Shown: positions 24,722 through 32,588 of the stretch, one piece after another
How positions within the stretch are numbered: position 1 is the first letter of the stretch
Layout: each line of letters begins with the position of its first letter
NCBI GenBank assembly: GCA_002451165.1
Contig: DKBH01000024.1
Location: 1-37,054 of the forward strand
Length of the DNA: 37,054 nucleotides
Reading direction: 5' to 3'
DNA from: Nitrospiraceae bacterium UBA6905
GTDB lineage: Bacteria > Nitrospirota > Thermodesulfovibrionia > Thermodesulfovibrionales > UBA6898
Translations under genes and position numbers: made by a program
Notes under the pieces: generated by a model
The model's database searches: none
What the model saw: only the letters and a program-made list of their open reading frames with translations
What the model was told of the DNA's origin: nothing

Positions 24722-25820
24722 GTCTCAGCTCCTCCAGTTCATGGGTGATATCGATACCCACGGGACACCAGGTGATGCACCTGCCGCAGCCGACGCAGCC
24801 TGGACTCCCGAACTGCTCTATCCAATAAGCCAATTTGTGCGTCATCCAGTGGCGGTACCGCGCACGACGCGAGGGCCTGAAATTTCCGCCATGCACCCGG
24901 GCGAAATTCTTCGAAAAACAGGAGTCCCAGGTCCTCCTCCTGACGCCGGAAAAATCCCTGAGGTTGCTGGAGACGGTACGCAGGGAAAGGACGTCATAGC
25001 TTGAATTGCAGAAACAGGTGGGGCAGACCATGGTGCAGTTTCCGCACTCAAGATCTTTGCCGGCGATCTCGGTCCAACGAGGATGTTCCAGGTTCCGGTA
25101 GATCACACCGGGCAGGTCTTCCGTCTTCATGGATTTCTTTATCATTTCCCGGCAGCGTGCTATCACAATTCTCTTTTCATCGAGATCACCGGCGTCTATT
25201 TCTCGGTGGGGCAATATTTCAAGGACCTTCTCTCCTTCAACGCTCCCCGCTTCGACCAGCAGCCAGTTGCGGATTTCCGTGATGCAAAGATCGAACCCTT
25301 CCTTTGCATAAGGGCCGGTACCCATCGCATCGCAGAAGCAGTTTTCCGACGGATGATTGCAGTTCACCGAGACAATGAAGATGCTTTTTCGCCTGCCCTC
25401 GTAACCCTGGTCCCGGACCGGACCATCCAAAAAGACCTGGTCGAGCAGCGAGAGTGCGGCAAGGTCACAGGCTCTGCTACCGATGAAGGCCAGCGGCATG
25501 CCTTCTCTTTCCGGAACGTCGACCACGAAGCCCTTTGCGGACTTCTGAAAGGAAAAAGATGTCACTGAGGAGGGGCAGAGATATTTCTTGAAGGAGTCAG
25601 CTCCCGGTGAAAAGGAAAATATCTCTTCGGTCTCTTTTTTTTCGAGGCGGTAGCTCCCCGGACCCTGGCGATCTTCATATCCGGCTGGGATATCCTCGAA
25701 CGAACTCTCTGCCATGACCACGGTGCCATGTACGAGCTTGGGCCCAATCGTCCTGTATCTTTGAGCCAGGGCTTCAAAAATCGTCTTGAGATCTTCCTTT
25801 ATGATCTTGACACGTTTCAT
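24711..25820 (-). CDS. hydB: Group 3b hydrogenase beta subunit: ferredoxin-like 4Fe-4S protein
   Basis: The 369-residue first gene of the operon has two C-terminal 4Fe-4S motifs: CGNCTMVCPTCFC (about 258-270) and CVGCGRCITWCPVGID (about 340-355), plus the SRACDLAAL and NCNHPSENCFC segments typical of the HydB/anaerobic sulfite reductase A family. It serves as the electron conduit between the hydrogenase dimer and the flavin subunit. The operon order beta-gamma-delta-alpha is the same as in the Pyrococcus sulfhydrogenase hydBGDA. A weak promoter (TTACAA, 17 bases, TACTAT) may lie about 50-80 bases upstream. The ATG at 25820 has only a poor Shine-Dalgarno. Confidence 0.92.
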   Translation of the reverse strand: MKRVKIIKEDLKTIFEALAQRYRTIGPKLVHGTVVMAESSFEDIPAGYEDRQGPGSYRLEKKETEEIFSFSPGADSFKKYLCPSSVTSFSFQKSAKGFVVDVPEREGMPLAFIGSRACDLAALSLLDQVFLDGPVRDQGYEGRRKSIFIVSVNCNHPSENCFCDAMGTGPYAKEGFDLCITEIRNWLLVEAGSVEGEKVLEILPHREIDAGDLDEKRIVIARCREMIKKSMKTEDLPGVIYRNLEHPRWTEIAGKDLECGNCTMVCPTCFCNSSYDVLSLRTVSSNLRDFSGVRRRTWDSCFSKNFARVHGGNFRPSRRARYRHWMTHKLAYWIEQFGSPGCVGCGRCITWCPVGIDITHELEELRRVR

Positions 25821-26137
25821 CTAAAGGGATATTCCACCGTGTGCCGTCTTTTGCTCCTAATCCCATAGTACATCCGAAAGAAGAAAATTGTAAGACCGCT
25901 TTTGAACCCAGTTTCAGCAGGATGCAGAAGTCTCATGATTGGGCCGTTGCGGAGGGAATATCATGACGGATTCTTCATCGTCAGGGGTCGAATTTTGTAC
26001 AGACTACTGAGATGCTGCAGGCAAAATCAGAAACCGATCCTGCGTCTCCCTGTTTCCCTGTAGCGATCATCAACCTTTTTTTGCGCTTTCCTAATATACA
26101 TAGTAAGTTACCCTTTTTTTTGATACCATAGGGATGC
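25821..26137. other. Divergent region between hydB and the PAS-GAF gene
   Basis: The two genes diverge here, so both promoters should lie in this 317-base stretch. A weak leftward pair (TTACAA and TACTAT) is near 25870-25900 and an extended -10 (TGATACCAT, 26121-26129) precedes the rightward gene. The tract is otherwise gene-poor, apart from the 15-codon frame at 25963. Confidence 0.4.
25963..26010 (+). CDS. Tiny ORF with a strong Shine-Dalgarno (15 codons)
   Basis: GGAGGGAATATC precedes an ATG at 25963 that opens a 15-codon frame (MTDSSSSGVEFCTDY) ending in TGA at 26010. The ribosome site is better than that of the next gene. It may be a leader peptide, or the surviving start of a gene that has been lost. 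Coding is unproven. Confidence 0.2.
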   Translation: MTDSSSSGVEFCTDY

Positions 26138-27439
26138 ATGGCGAATTTTAAAAAAGAACAGTCGGATAGGTTAAGGAATCTGGTGAGCACCCGGCTTGCA
26201 TCTTTTCCGGAATTCAATCCGAATCCGATCGTCGAAATAGATGCAGAAGATACGGTGACTTACGTAAATGCGGCCGGCAAGAGATGGTTTCCCAATCTTC
26301 CGGAATTAGGAGCAAAGCACCCGTTCTTAGAGGGCATCTCAGAGGTCATGCCTGAAGTAATCGAAAAAGGTGGAATCAGTCTCACGCGTGAAATACATCT
26401 CGATGATCGGTGGTACAGGCAGGAAATCAATTACATAAGGGGAGAACGCCGTCTTCGTATCTGGGGTTTTGATATTACGGAGCAGAAGAAGCTGGAAGAA
26501 AAACTCAGAAAAAGCGAGGAGAAATATTCCAAGGCTTTTCGCTCCATTCCCATTATTTTGGTACTCAGCCGTATTGCCGATGGCAAAATCATAGAGATAA
26601 ATGACCGATGGACAGACACCTTTGGACATAGCCGGGAAGACGTCATCGGCCAGAGTTCAGTAGCCTTAGGCCTTTTCAGGAATCCCGAAGACAGGGCGCG
26701 TGCCGTCAGTTTATTGCAACAACAGGGATATGTCAGAGATTTTGAGATGGATATCCAGGATAAATCAGGCCGGGTGCGCACAGTGCAGCTTTCCATAGAA
26801 CCGATAGAGATCGAGCAAGAGCAGTGTATGATCACCGCCATTCAGGATATCACCGAGCGCAAGAAGCAGGACGACCTTCTCAAAACACGGATCATACTCA
26901 GCGACTTCGCCCTCAGGCATACCGAGGATGAACTCCTGAAGGCCACGCTGGACGAGGCTGAACGGCTCACCGGGAGTGCGGTCGGCTTCTTTCACTATGT
27001 TGATGAGGACCAGCTTCATCTCACCCTTCAGATGTGGTCGACCAACACCTTAAGAAATATGTGCACAGCTGAGGGAAAGGGCAGTCACTATCCTATCTAT
27101 AAAGCCGGGGTTTGGGTGGACTGTTTCCATGAGAGAAAACCGGTAATCCACAATGATTACGCTTCACTTCCCCATAAAAAAGGGCTGCCTCCGGGGCATG
27201 CGCCGGTGATACGGGAACTTGTGGTGCCGGTGATCCAGAGTGGCAAGGTGGTAGCCATTCTCGGTGTCGGCAATAAGAAGATCCCCTACGACGATACTGA
27301 CGTAGAGACCGTCTCAAACTTTGCCCACTTATTGTGGGACGTGGTCATGCGCAAGCGGACCGAAAAGGATCTGCATAGAGCGATGGAAGAACTGAAATTA
27401 GATAGCGCAGCGGGCGGTAGAACTGTGGAGACTTCGTGA
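26138..27439 (+). CDS. PAS-PAS-GAF sensor protein without an output domain
   Basis: The 433-residue protein has a PAS-like domain (about 20-115, ending in DITEQKKLEEKLRKSEEKY), a second PAS with PAC (about 125-245, ending DITERKKQ) and a GAF domain (about 255-415: LKATLDEAERLTGSAVGFFHYV, VGNKKIPYDDTDVE). The linker RTEKDLHRAMEELKL then looks like the start of the coiled coil that normally leads into a histidine kinase, but the frame ends 15 residues later with unrelated sequence. No kinase or GGDEF motif follows in any frame. It is probably a truncated histidine kinase or a sensor acting on a partner. The -10 element TACCAT ends nine bases before the ATG, suggesting a nearly leaderless message. 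No signal peptide or membrane segment is present. Confidence 0.85.
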   Translation: MANFKKEQSDRLRNLVSTRLASFPEFNPNPIVEIDAEDTVTYVNAAGKRWFPNLPELGAKHPFLEGISEVMPEVIEKGGISLTREIHLDDRWYRQEINYIRGERRLRIWGFDITEQKKLEEKLRKSEEKYSKAFRSIPIILVLSRIADGKIIEINDRWTDTFGHSREDVIGQSSVALGLFRNPEDRARAVSLLQQQGYVRDFEMDIQDKSGRVRTVQLSIEPIEIEQEQCMITAIQDITERKKQDDLLKTRIILSDFALRHTEDELLKATLDEAERLTGSAVGFFHYVDEDQLHLTLQMWSTNTLRNMCTAEGKGSHYPIYKAGVWVDCFHERKPVIHNDYASLPHKKGLPPGHAPVIRELVVPVIQSGKVVAILGVGNKKIPYDDTDVETVSNFAHLLWDVVMRKRTEKDLHRAMEELKLDSAAGGRTVETS

Positions 27440-27559
27440 TGCTCTGACGGCAGACAGGAAAGATCGTGGGCTGCCGATGCGGTAATTGTATCGTCTTCTG
27501 CTATCAATCAAGACCGCCGGGAAGCATAAGGTGGGCATCGAGAATATCACATCTTCGCT

Positions 27560-28777
27560 ATGAGACTCTGCAGCCAGCGGCTCGATTTCTCTTCACCGTT
27601 ATATATGGTAATGCCTGATGCCAACGTACGCATAGTCCGCGAGATCATGCTCAATTTCGCAGAGAGAACCGGCCTCGCACCGAAAAGGTCATCTCCTGAG
27701 CGTTATCTCTGGACAGACTCCTTCGCCGTCTGCAACTACCTCGGCCTGTATCTCCAAACCGGCGACGCCCAATACCGGGATTTGGCCCTGCGCCTCGTTG
27801 ACCAGGTGCACAGCGTACTTGGAAGGCATCGACCGGATGATAGCCGCACCGGCTGGATCAGCGGCCTGAGCGATGAAGAAGGTCAAGTCCACCCTACAGC
27901 AGGCGGCCTCAGGATCGGCAAGTGCATGAACGAACGGAGACCGGACGAGCTCTTTGACGAGGCGCTCGAATGGGACCGGGACGGCCAGTACTTTCATTAC
28001 CTTACCCAGTGGATGCACGCCCTTGCATGTGTGAGCCGGACAACGGGTGAAGCGGTCTTCAACAGATGGGCAGTGGAGCTTGCGAAGTCCGTACATGCAA
28101 GGTTTGTCTATGAACCGCGGAAGGGGTTGGAGAAGAGTCTCTACTGGAAGATGAGCATAGATCTTTCATATCCCCTCGTATCTGCTATGGGCCACCATGA
28201 TCCGCTCGATGGCCTTATTACGTATCTGGAGATTCAGGCAGTACAGGCTAACATGTCAGGACAATCCTCTCAGGAGTTGAGCGCGGAGATCAGCGACATG
28301 GCGCGCATCTGCACGGGTAAGAGCTGGACCACCGATGACGCCCTCGGCATTGGCGGTCTCCTGATCGCCGCTTACAAGATCGCGGGGTTATTGGTCGCGG
28401 GCAGCGACGTCGGCTACCTCCTGGATGCGGTGCTGAAGGACTGCCTGGCCAGCCTTAGCTCCTTCAGCAAGAGGTCTTCCCTGCGGCTCCCTGCTGATTA
28501 TCGGCTCGCATTTCGGGAAATCGGCCTTGCCCTCGGTCTGCAGGCCATCAAGAAGCTGAGGGGTTTGGTTGAGCATCAACCTGAGGCCATTCGAAGATCT
28601 ACGGGCCGTGTCAGCATCGAAAGCTTTGAGCGGTATCTGCCCCTGAGCGAAGAGATCAGTGCTTTCTGGTTGAAAAGGAAGAACCGGGAATCGACCACAT
28701 GGAAGGAGCATCAGAATATTAACGACGTAATGCTTGCCACCAGCCTCGCGCCTGACGGCTACCTTACCCCGCCGTAA
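27560..28777 (+). CDS. Conserved protein of unknown function, possible alpha/alpha-toroid fold
   Basis: The 405-residue soluble protein is rich in paired helices with Trp/Tyr/Asp clusters (RYLWTDSFAVCNYLGLYLQTGD, GWISGLSDEEG, LEWDRDGQYFHYLTQWMHAL, YWKMSIDLSYPLVSAMGHHDP). This is reminiscent of six-hairpin glycosidase-like or epimerase-like toroids, but I cannot name the family. A Shine-Dalgarno is not obvious before the ATG at 27560; an in-frame ATG at 27605 is equally possible and begins closer to the first conserved helix. No signal peptide is present. It stands alone between the PAS-GAF gene and the flavin reductase gene. Confidence 0.75.
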   Translation: MRLCSQRLDFSSPLYMVMPDANVRIVREIMLNFAERTGLAPKRSSPERYLWTDSFAVCNYLGLYLQTGDAQYRDLALRLVDQVHSVLGRHRPDDSRTGWISGLSDEEGQVHPTAGGLRIGKCMNERRPDELFDEALEWDRDGQYFHYLTQWMHALACVSRTTGEAVFNRWAVELAKSVHARFVYEPRKGLEKSLYWKMSIDLSYPLVSAMGHHDPLDGLITYLEIQAVQANMSGQSSQELSAEISDMARICTGKSWTTDDALGIGGLLIAAYKIAGLLVAGSDVGYLLDAVLKDCLASLSSFSKRSSLRLPADYRLAFREIGLALGLQAIKKLRGLVEHQPEAIRRSTGRVSIESFERYLPLSEEISAFWLKRKNRESTTWKEHQNINDVMLATSLAPDGYLTPP

Positions 28778-29033
28778 GTGCCTTGCACCTTTTCCCTCTT
28801 CCGTGGGAAAACTGATTAAGTCTGTCGGTTCCGCACAAACGGCTTTCCCATATGTATAGAGACTTCCCGAAGCCTCATGCGTTAATATCGGCACGGATTA
28901 TGATCTGCCGATACCGTAGAGCTTTCTGTCCTGACTCAGCCGCTCCATTGCTTCCTCACAGAACCCCGTATGCGTTCTATAATGTTATCAGGGATTTTGC
29001 AATCAGCTGATGATGACGAGAGGAGGCATTGCC

Positions 29034-29573
29034 ATGGCGAAAAAAAGGTCCTATCCGCTGTCCAAAGTCTATGGTTTGCTCGAACCCGGTCCGGTAGTAA
29101 TGGTTACGACAGCACGAAAAGGACAGGCAAACATTATGACCATGTCCTGGCATACGATGATGGAGTTCGAGCCTCCGCTCGTGGGCTGCGTGATCAGCAA
29201 TCGCAATTACACATTCGAGATCTTGGAGACGACCCGGGAGTGCATCATAAATATTCCGACCGTGGAACTGGCCGAAAAGGTTGTGGAAGTCGGCAACAGC
29301 TCCGGTCGCAGGATTGACAAATTCAAGTCCTTTGGGCTCACGCAGGCAGTTGCATCATGCGTCAAAGTGCCGCTCATTGTGGAGTGTTATGCCAATCTCG
29401 AGTGCAGGGTCATCGACAGAAGTATGGCAACAAAATACAACTTCTTCGTCTTCGAGGTGCTCAAAGCATGGATCGACCCTGCGGTAAAAGATCCGCGGAC
29501 GATCCATCATCGCGGGAGGGGCACGTTTATGATTTCGGGTAAGACGCTCATCCTGCCTTCACGGATGAAATAA
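29034..29573 (+). CDS. Flavin reductase-like (flavoredoxin family) FMN-binding protein
   Basis: The 179-residue protein has the FMN-binding split-barrel of the flavin reductase/flavoredoxin family: PGPVVMVTTARKGQANIMTMSWHTMMEFEPPLVGCVIS, then NYTFEILETTRECIINIPT and KFKSFGLTQA. Flavoredoxin-type proteins are abundant in anaerobes and move electrons from NAD(P)H or other carriers through FMN. The start at 29034 is chosen over 29010 because GAGGAGG lies 7-8 bases upstream and the extra residues are not conserved in character. It is followed by the Old Yellow Enzyme gene in the same direction. Confidence 0.9.
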   Translation: MAKKRSYPLSKVYGLLEPGPVVMVTTARKGQANIMTMSWHTMMEFEPPLVGCVISNRNYTFEILETTRECIINIPTVELAEKVVEVGNSSGRRIDKFKSFGLTQAVASCVKVPLIVECYANLECRVIDRSMATKYNFFVFEVLKAWIDPAVKDPRTIHHRGRGTFMISGKTLILPSRMK

Positions 29574-29675
29574 CATTGCGGCTGCTCGCACGTACGCTCT
29601 ACCTTCAAGAATATCGCTTGCAGAGCGCAGGCGTACCTGATCGTTCAGGCACGATATTTCCGTGTGATATGCTGA

Positions 29676-29681
29676 TAGAAT
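29676..29681 (+). promoter_or_regulatory. Extended -10 promoter element before the Old Yellow Enzyme gene
   Basis: TGATAGAAT at 29673-29681 is a TGn-extended -10. The transcript would start near 29688 and include the Shine-Dalgarno GAGAGG before the ATG at 29711. No good -35 element is seen. Confidence 0.4.
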
Positions 29682-29710
29682 AGAACTAATGAAACCGTGA
29701 GAGGTATACC

Positions 29711-30823
29711 ATGAAAAAGCTCTTCGAAGAAACGACGATCAATGGCCTGACCCTGAGCAACAGGTCTGTCCGTTCCGCTACATGGGAAGGCATGTGCGAA
29801 GGAGACGGACGGCCCACGGCAAAGCTTACTTCCTGCTACCGCGATCTCGCTGCAGGCGGCACCGGTTTGATCATCACGGGCTACACCTTTGTCAGGCCCG
29901 ATGGCAAACAGCTGCCCGGAAAGATGGGTATTCATACGGACGATTTTGCAGCCGATATGCAGGCACTTACCCGGGCTGTCCATAACGAGGGCGGCAGGAT
30001 ATGCATCCAGCTGGTGCATGCCGGGGGTCAGACGACAACAGAAACAGCAGGCAGACGCCCTCTTGCCCCGTCTGCCGTTGCGGTCGAACAATTTCCCGAA
30101 AAACCGGATGCAATGACGCAACGGGACATAGATGAGGTCGTGGCGGCCTTCGGCCATGCGGCCCGTCGCGCGAGGGTGTATGGATTCGACGCAATCCAGC
30201 TCCATGCAGCCCATGGCTATCTCATCAACCAGTTCCTTTCCCCGCTGACCAATCGAAGAACAGACGGTTACGGCGGCTCTCCGGAGAACCGCTGCCGTTT
30301 TCTGAGAGAGGTCTATGAACGTGTCCGTCTTGATGTAGGACCTGATTTCCCTGTTTTTGCCAAATTGAATGGATCTGACAATCTTGAAGGCGGACTGGAG
30401 ATAGGCGATGCAATCCGTGCAGCACGTCTGCTGGACAAGGCAAAGATCGATGCCATAGAAGTAAGCGGCGGCACCTCTGCCTCGGGCGAAGACAACCCCG
30501 TAAGGACCAAGATCGACAGCCCCGGCAGGGAGGCCTACAACCTCGCTCTCGCCCGGGAAATAAAGAAAGCGGTTCGCTGCCCCATCATGGTAGTTGGAGG
30601 CTTCAGGTCTCTTGATGTCATCAATAAGGCCCTCGTTGAAGACGACATGGATTACATCTCCATGGCCCGTCCGTTCATCAGGGAGCCGCAGCTTATCAAG
30701 CGATGGAAAGACGGCAGCACATCTCCTGCCCGTTGCATATCCTGTAACGGCTGCTTTGAACCAGGGCTCAAAGAGGGCGGTATCTATTGCATAGTCGAAA
30801 AGAAAGGGGCACAAGAGCGATGA
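29711..30823 (+). CDS. Old Yellow Enzyme-family NADH:flavin oxidoreductase with terminal cysteine cluster
   Basis: The 370-residue FMN-dependent TIM barrel shows HAAHGYLINQFLSPLTNRRTDGYGGS (FMN and substrate region), the QLVHAGGQT strand and MARPFIREP near the C-terminus. The tail RCISCNGCFEPGLKEGGIYC supplies four cysteines (C-x2-C-x2-C-x11-C), close to the 4Fe-4S motif of dienoyl-CoA reductase-like members, but with the second gap one residue shorter than usual. The C-terminal FAD/NAD domain of the long members is missing, so electrons must come from a partner such as the neighbouring flavin reductase or the thioredoxin-reductase-like protein. The enzyme reduces activated C=C bonds; the substrate is unknown. 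Confidence 0.9.
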   Translation: MKKLFEETTINGLTLSNRSVRSATWEGMCEGDGRPTAKLTSCYRDLAAGGTGLIITGYTFVRPDGKQLPGKMGIHTDDFAADMQALTRAVHNEGGRICIQLVHAGGQTTTETAGRRPLAPSAVAVEQFPEKPDAMTQRDIDEVVAAFGHAARRARVYGFDAIQLHAAHGYLINQFLSPLTNRRTDGYGGSPENRCRFLREVYERVRLDVGPDFPVFAKLNGSDNLEGGLEIGDAIRAARLLDKAKIDAIEVSGGTSASGEDNPVRTKIDSPGREAYNLALAREIKKAVRCPIMVVGGFRSLDVINKALVEDDMDYISMARPFIREPQLIKRWKDGSTSPARCISCNGCFEPGLKEGGIYCIVEKKGAQER

Positions 30824-30829
30824 GCGAGC

Positions 30830-30859
30830 AACGGATGAACCGCTGCCCGCTCATCCGTT
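30830..30859. terminator. Inverted repeat between convergent genes, possible bidirectional terminator
   Basis: AACGGATGA and TCATCCGTT pair over nine bases with a 12-base loop, just beyond the Old Yellow Enzyme stop (30823) and before the end of the leftward flavoprotein gene (30872). Neither strand has a following T run, so intrinsic termination is uncertain. Confidence 0.4.
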
Positions 30860-30871
30860 ACGATAGGGCCG

Positions 30872-31786
30872 TTAGAGCTCGACGATCCTCGTACTGATCT
30901 CAATCGCCGCCTCGGCTCCCTGGCCGGCAGAGATAATCGCCTGGGAATGGCCCTGGCGGAGTGCGCCCAGGACGAAAAGTCCGGGGATGCTCGACTCGCC
31001 TGAAGACTTTGTCACGATCTTGAATCCCTCAGTGTCCCGCTCCAGGGGAAGGTCCTCAAGATATTCGTCGTTGAGAGATATTCCGCCCCATCCCAGGATT
31101 ACCTCGCAGGGTATCACGCGGCCGTCGGCAAGTCGCACACCCTCGAGGGTCTTCTCGCCGAGGAGTTCTTCCGGCCGCCCCTCGACGCGGCCTATCCCCT
31201 CCTCATCGAGCAGCGCTGCATATTGCGGCGACAGAGAGAAGCCCTGGGCCAGGAAGGTAACATCTTTGGTGAACATCTGCTTCATGCCGATGCTGATGCG
31301 AACACCATTGATAGTGCGGTCGATGACGAGCAGCTTCTTGCCGGTGGTGCGGTAACCATCGCAGATCAAACAGGTGAAGTAGGAGATGCCGAAGAAGCGC
31401 GGGAGGTTCTTGAACGGGGCGATGGACTCCCGGGCCCCTGAGGAGGCGATAACGAAGCGGGAACGGAACGTCTTGCCCGCGGCCATCACCGCGAAGTGCC
31501 CCTCACCCACTTCGACGCGCTCCACCTTGACGCTCTCGATCGTGACGCCGAAGCTCTTGACCTGGACAAGGCCCATCTCCAAAAGGTCCGGGCCCGACAC
31601 AGCCCGCAGTCCAAGATAGTTCTCGATGTGCTTCGCATGGTGGGTCCGCCCCCCAGGGCGATGAAAGAGCAGGACGCGGAAATTGTAACGGCCGAGGTGG
31701 ATGCATGCCTGCAGACCTCCCGGACCGGCGCCGATAACGATACAGTCGAAAAGTTCTCCGGTGTCTATTGCCTCCGTCCGTTCCAT
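30872..31786 (-). CDS. Thioredoxin-reductase-like NAD(P)/FAD oxidoreductase
   Basis: The 304-residue flavoprotein has the FAD motif VIGAGPGGLQACIHL (about 16-30), the HIENYLGL segment of thioredoxin reductases and a CLICDGY motif near residue 138. This gives a Cys-x-x-Cys pair in the place of the redox-active CATC, so disulfide chemistry is possible. The C-terminal FAD segment SIPGLFVLGALRQGHSQAIISAGQG is complete. A Shine-Dalgarno AAGGAGG sits just before the ATG, and a good promoter lies about 60-90 bases upstream. The NAD(P)-binding motif is degenerate (LLVIDRTINGVRI instead of GGGxSA), so the electron donor may be ferredoxin-like or something else. Confidence 0.88.
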   Translation of the reverse strand: MERTEAIDTGELFDCIVIGAGPGGLQACIHLGRYNFRVLLFHRPGGRTHHAKHIENYLGLRAVSGPDLLEMGLVQVKSFGVTIESVKVERVEVGEGHFAVMAAGKTFRSRFVIASSGARESIAPFKNLPRFFGISYFTCLICDGYRTTGKKLLVIDRTINGVRISIGMKQMFTKDVTFLAQGFSLSPQYAALLDEEGIGRVEGRPEELLGEKTLEGVRLADGRVIPCEVILGWGGISLNDEYLEDLPLERDTEGFKIVTKSSGESSIPGLFVLGALRQGHSQAIISAGQGAEAAIEISTRIVEL

Positions 31787-31844
31787 TGTTCCTCCTTGCG
31801 CTACGCAGCAGTACTCTTACCAAATTTTCCCTTATTATGGGAGG

Positions 31845-31873
31845 AACATAGCACGAGAAGATGGCCTTGTCAA
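31845..31873 (-). promoter_or_regulatory. Sigma70-like promoter of the thioredoxin-reductase-like gene
   Basis: On the minus strand a perfect TTGACA (31873-31868), a 17-base spacer and TATGTT (31850-31845) predict a start near 31838, leaving a leader of about 52 bases with a strong Shine-Dalgarno. The promoter begins right behind the end of the atpD relic. Confidence 0.7.
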
Positions 31874-31891
31874 TAACAACGCTTTGCCTTA

Positions 31892-32374
31892 TCAAGAAAT
31901 CATGCTTACGTTTCCCACACCTGCACCGCCGAACATTCCCACCTTCCCGCCCTTGGGGAACGGCGATAGGAGGTCGATTATCTTGATACCGGTCTCAAGG
32001 ATGCCCGACGCCGCGGTCAGCGTCGAAAGCTGCGGGGTCGATGCGTGTATGGGCATGAGACTGAATTGCTCAATCGGGAACTTCTCATCTATGGGCTCGC
32101 CAAAGATATTAAAGGCCCTGCCGAGGCAGTCCTTGCACACCGGAATTTTCAGGGGTCCTCCCTCGTGGCTGACTTTGAGGTTCCTCATCAGCCCCTGTGT
32201 AAAACCCAGAGCAATAGCCTTGACGCTGGTGGGCGAGGTATGGTCATGAACCTCAAGGATGAGCTTCGTGCCGTCGGGCTTTTGTACGGACAGGGCATCG
32301 TGTATGTTGGGCAGTCCACCGATGAACTCAATCTCAATCACATCACCGTGTATGGCCGTGACCCTGCCCCTCAT
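31892..32374 (-). pseudogene. atpD: N-terminal relic of an ATP synthase F1 beta subunit, broken off at the P-loop
   Basis: The 160-residue frame is the N-terminal third of a beta subunit: beta-barrel domain (GRVTAIHGDVIEIEF, LPNIHDAL), then LGRAFNIFGEPIDE and ETGIKIIDLLSPFPKGGKVGMFGGAGVG. The family continues with K-T of the Walker A loop and about 310 more residues. Here the sequence changes after GGAGVG to NVSMIS and stops, so the catalytic Lys and everything after it are lost. The wording of the N-terminus is closer to the alternative, Na+-type N-ATPase form than to standard housekeeping atpD. No other atp gene is in the window. It cannot hydrolyse or make ATP; it is probably what remains after a deletion or rearrangement. 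Confidence 0.85.
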
Positions 32375-32550
32375 ACAAAAATCCTATCACAAACTGCGGC
32401 GATAGCCTATCGGCGTATGGTTGCAAGGCGGATAAGAATTATAGAAGGAGTTTTATACCTATTTACCTTACTTTTTTCAGGAAGCCCAGGGCAATCATCC
32501 GGCGTCCAAAAAACCGCCGTTTCTTCCCATGGGCCGATTCCATACCGCTT

Positions 32551-32579
32551 TTGACATGCATGCTCTTCCATGATAGTAT
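32551..32579 (+). promoter_or_regulatory. Near-consensus promoter, leaderless start for the 32589 gene
   Basis: TTGACA (32551-32556), a 17-base spacer and TAGTAT (32574-32579) predict a transcript starting about 32586, only three bases before the ATG at 32589. No Shine-Dalgarno exists between them. Confidence 0.65.
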
Positions 32580-32588
32580 TCAACCATC

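Noticed and set aside
29645..30814. Leftward 389-codon frame opposite the Old Yellow Enzyme gene
   Set aside because: The rightward frame is an unmistakable FMN oxidoreductase; the leftward one shows no motif.
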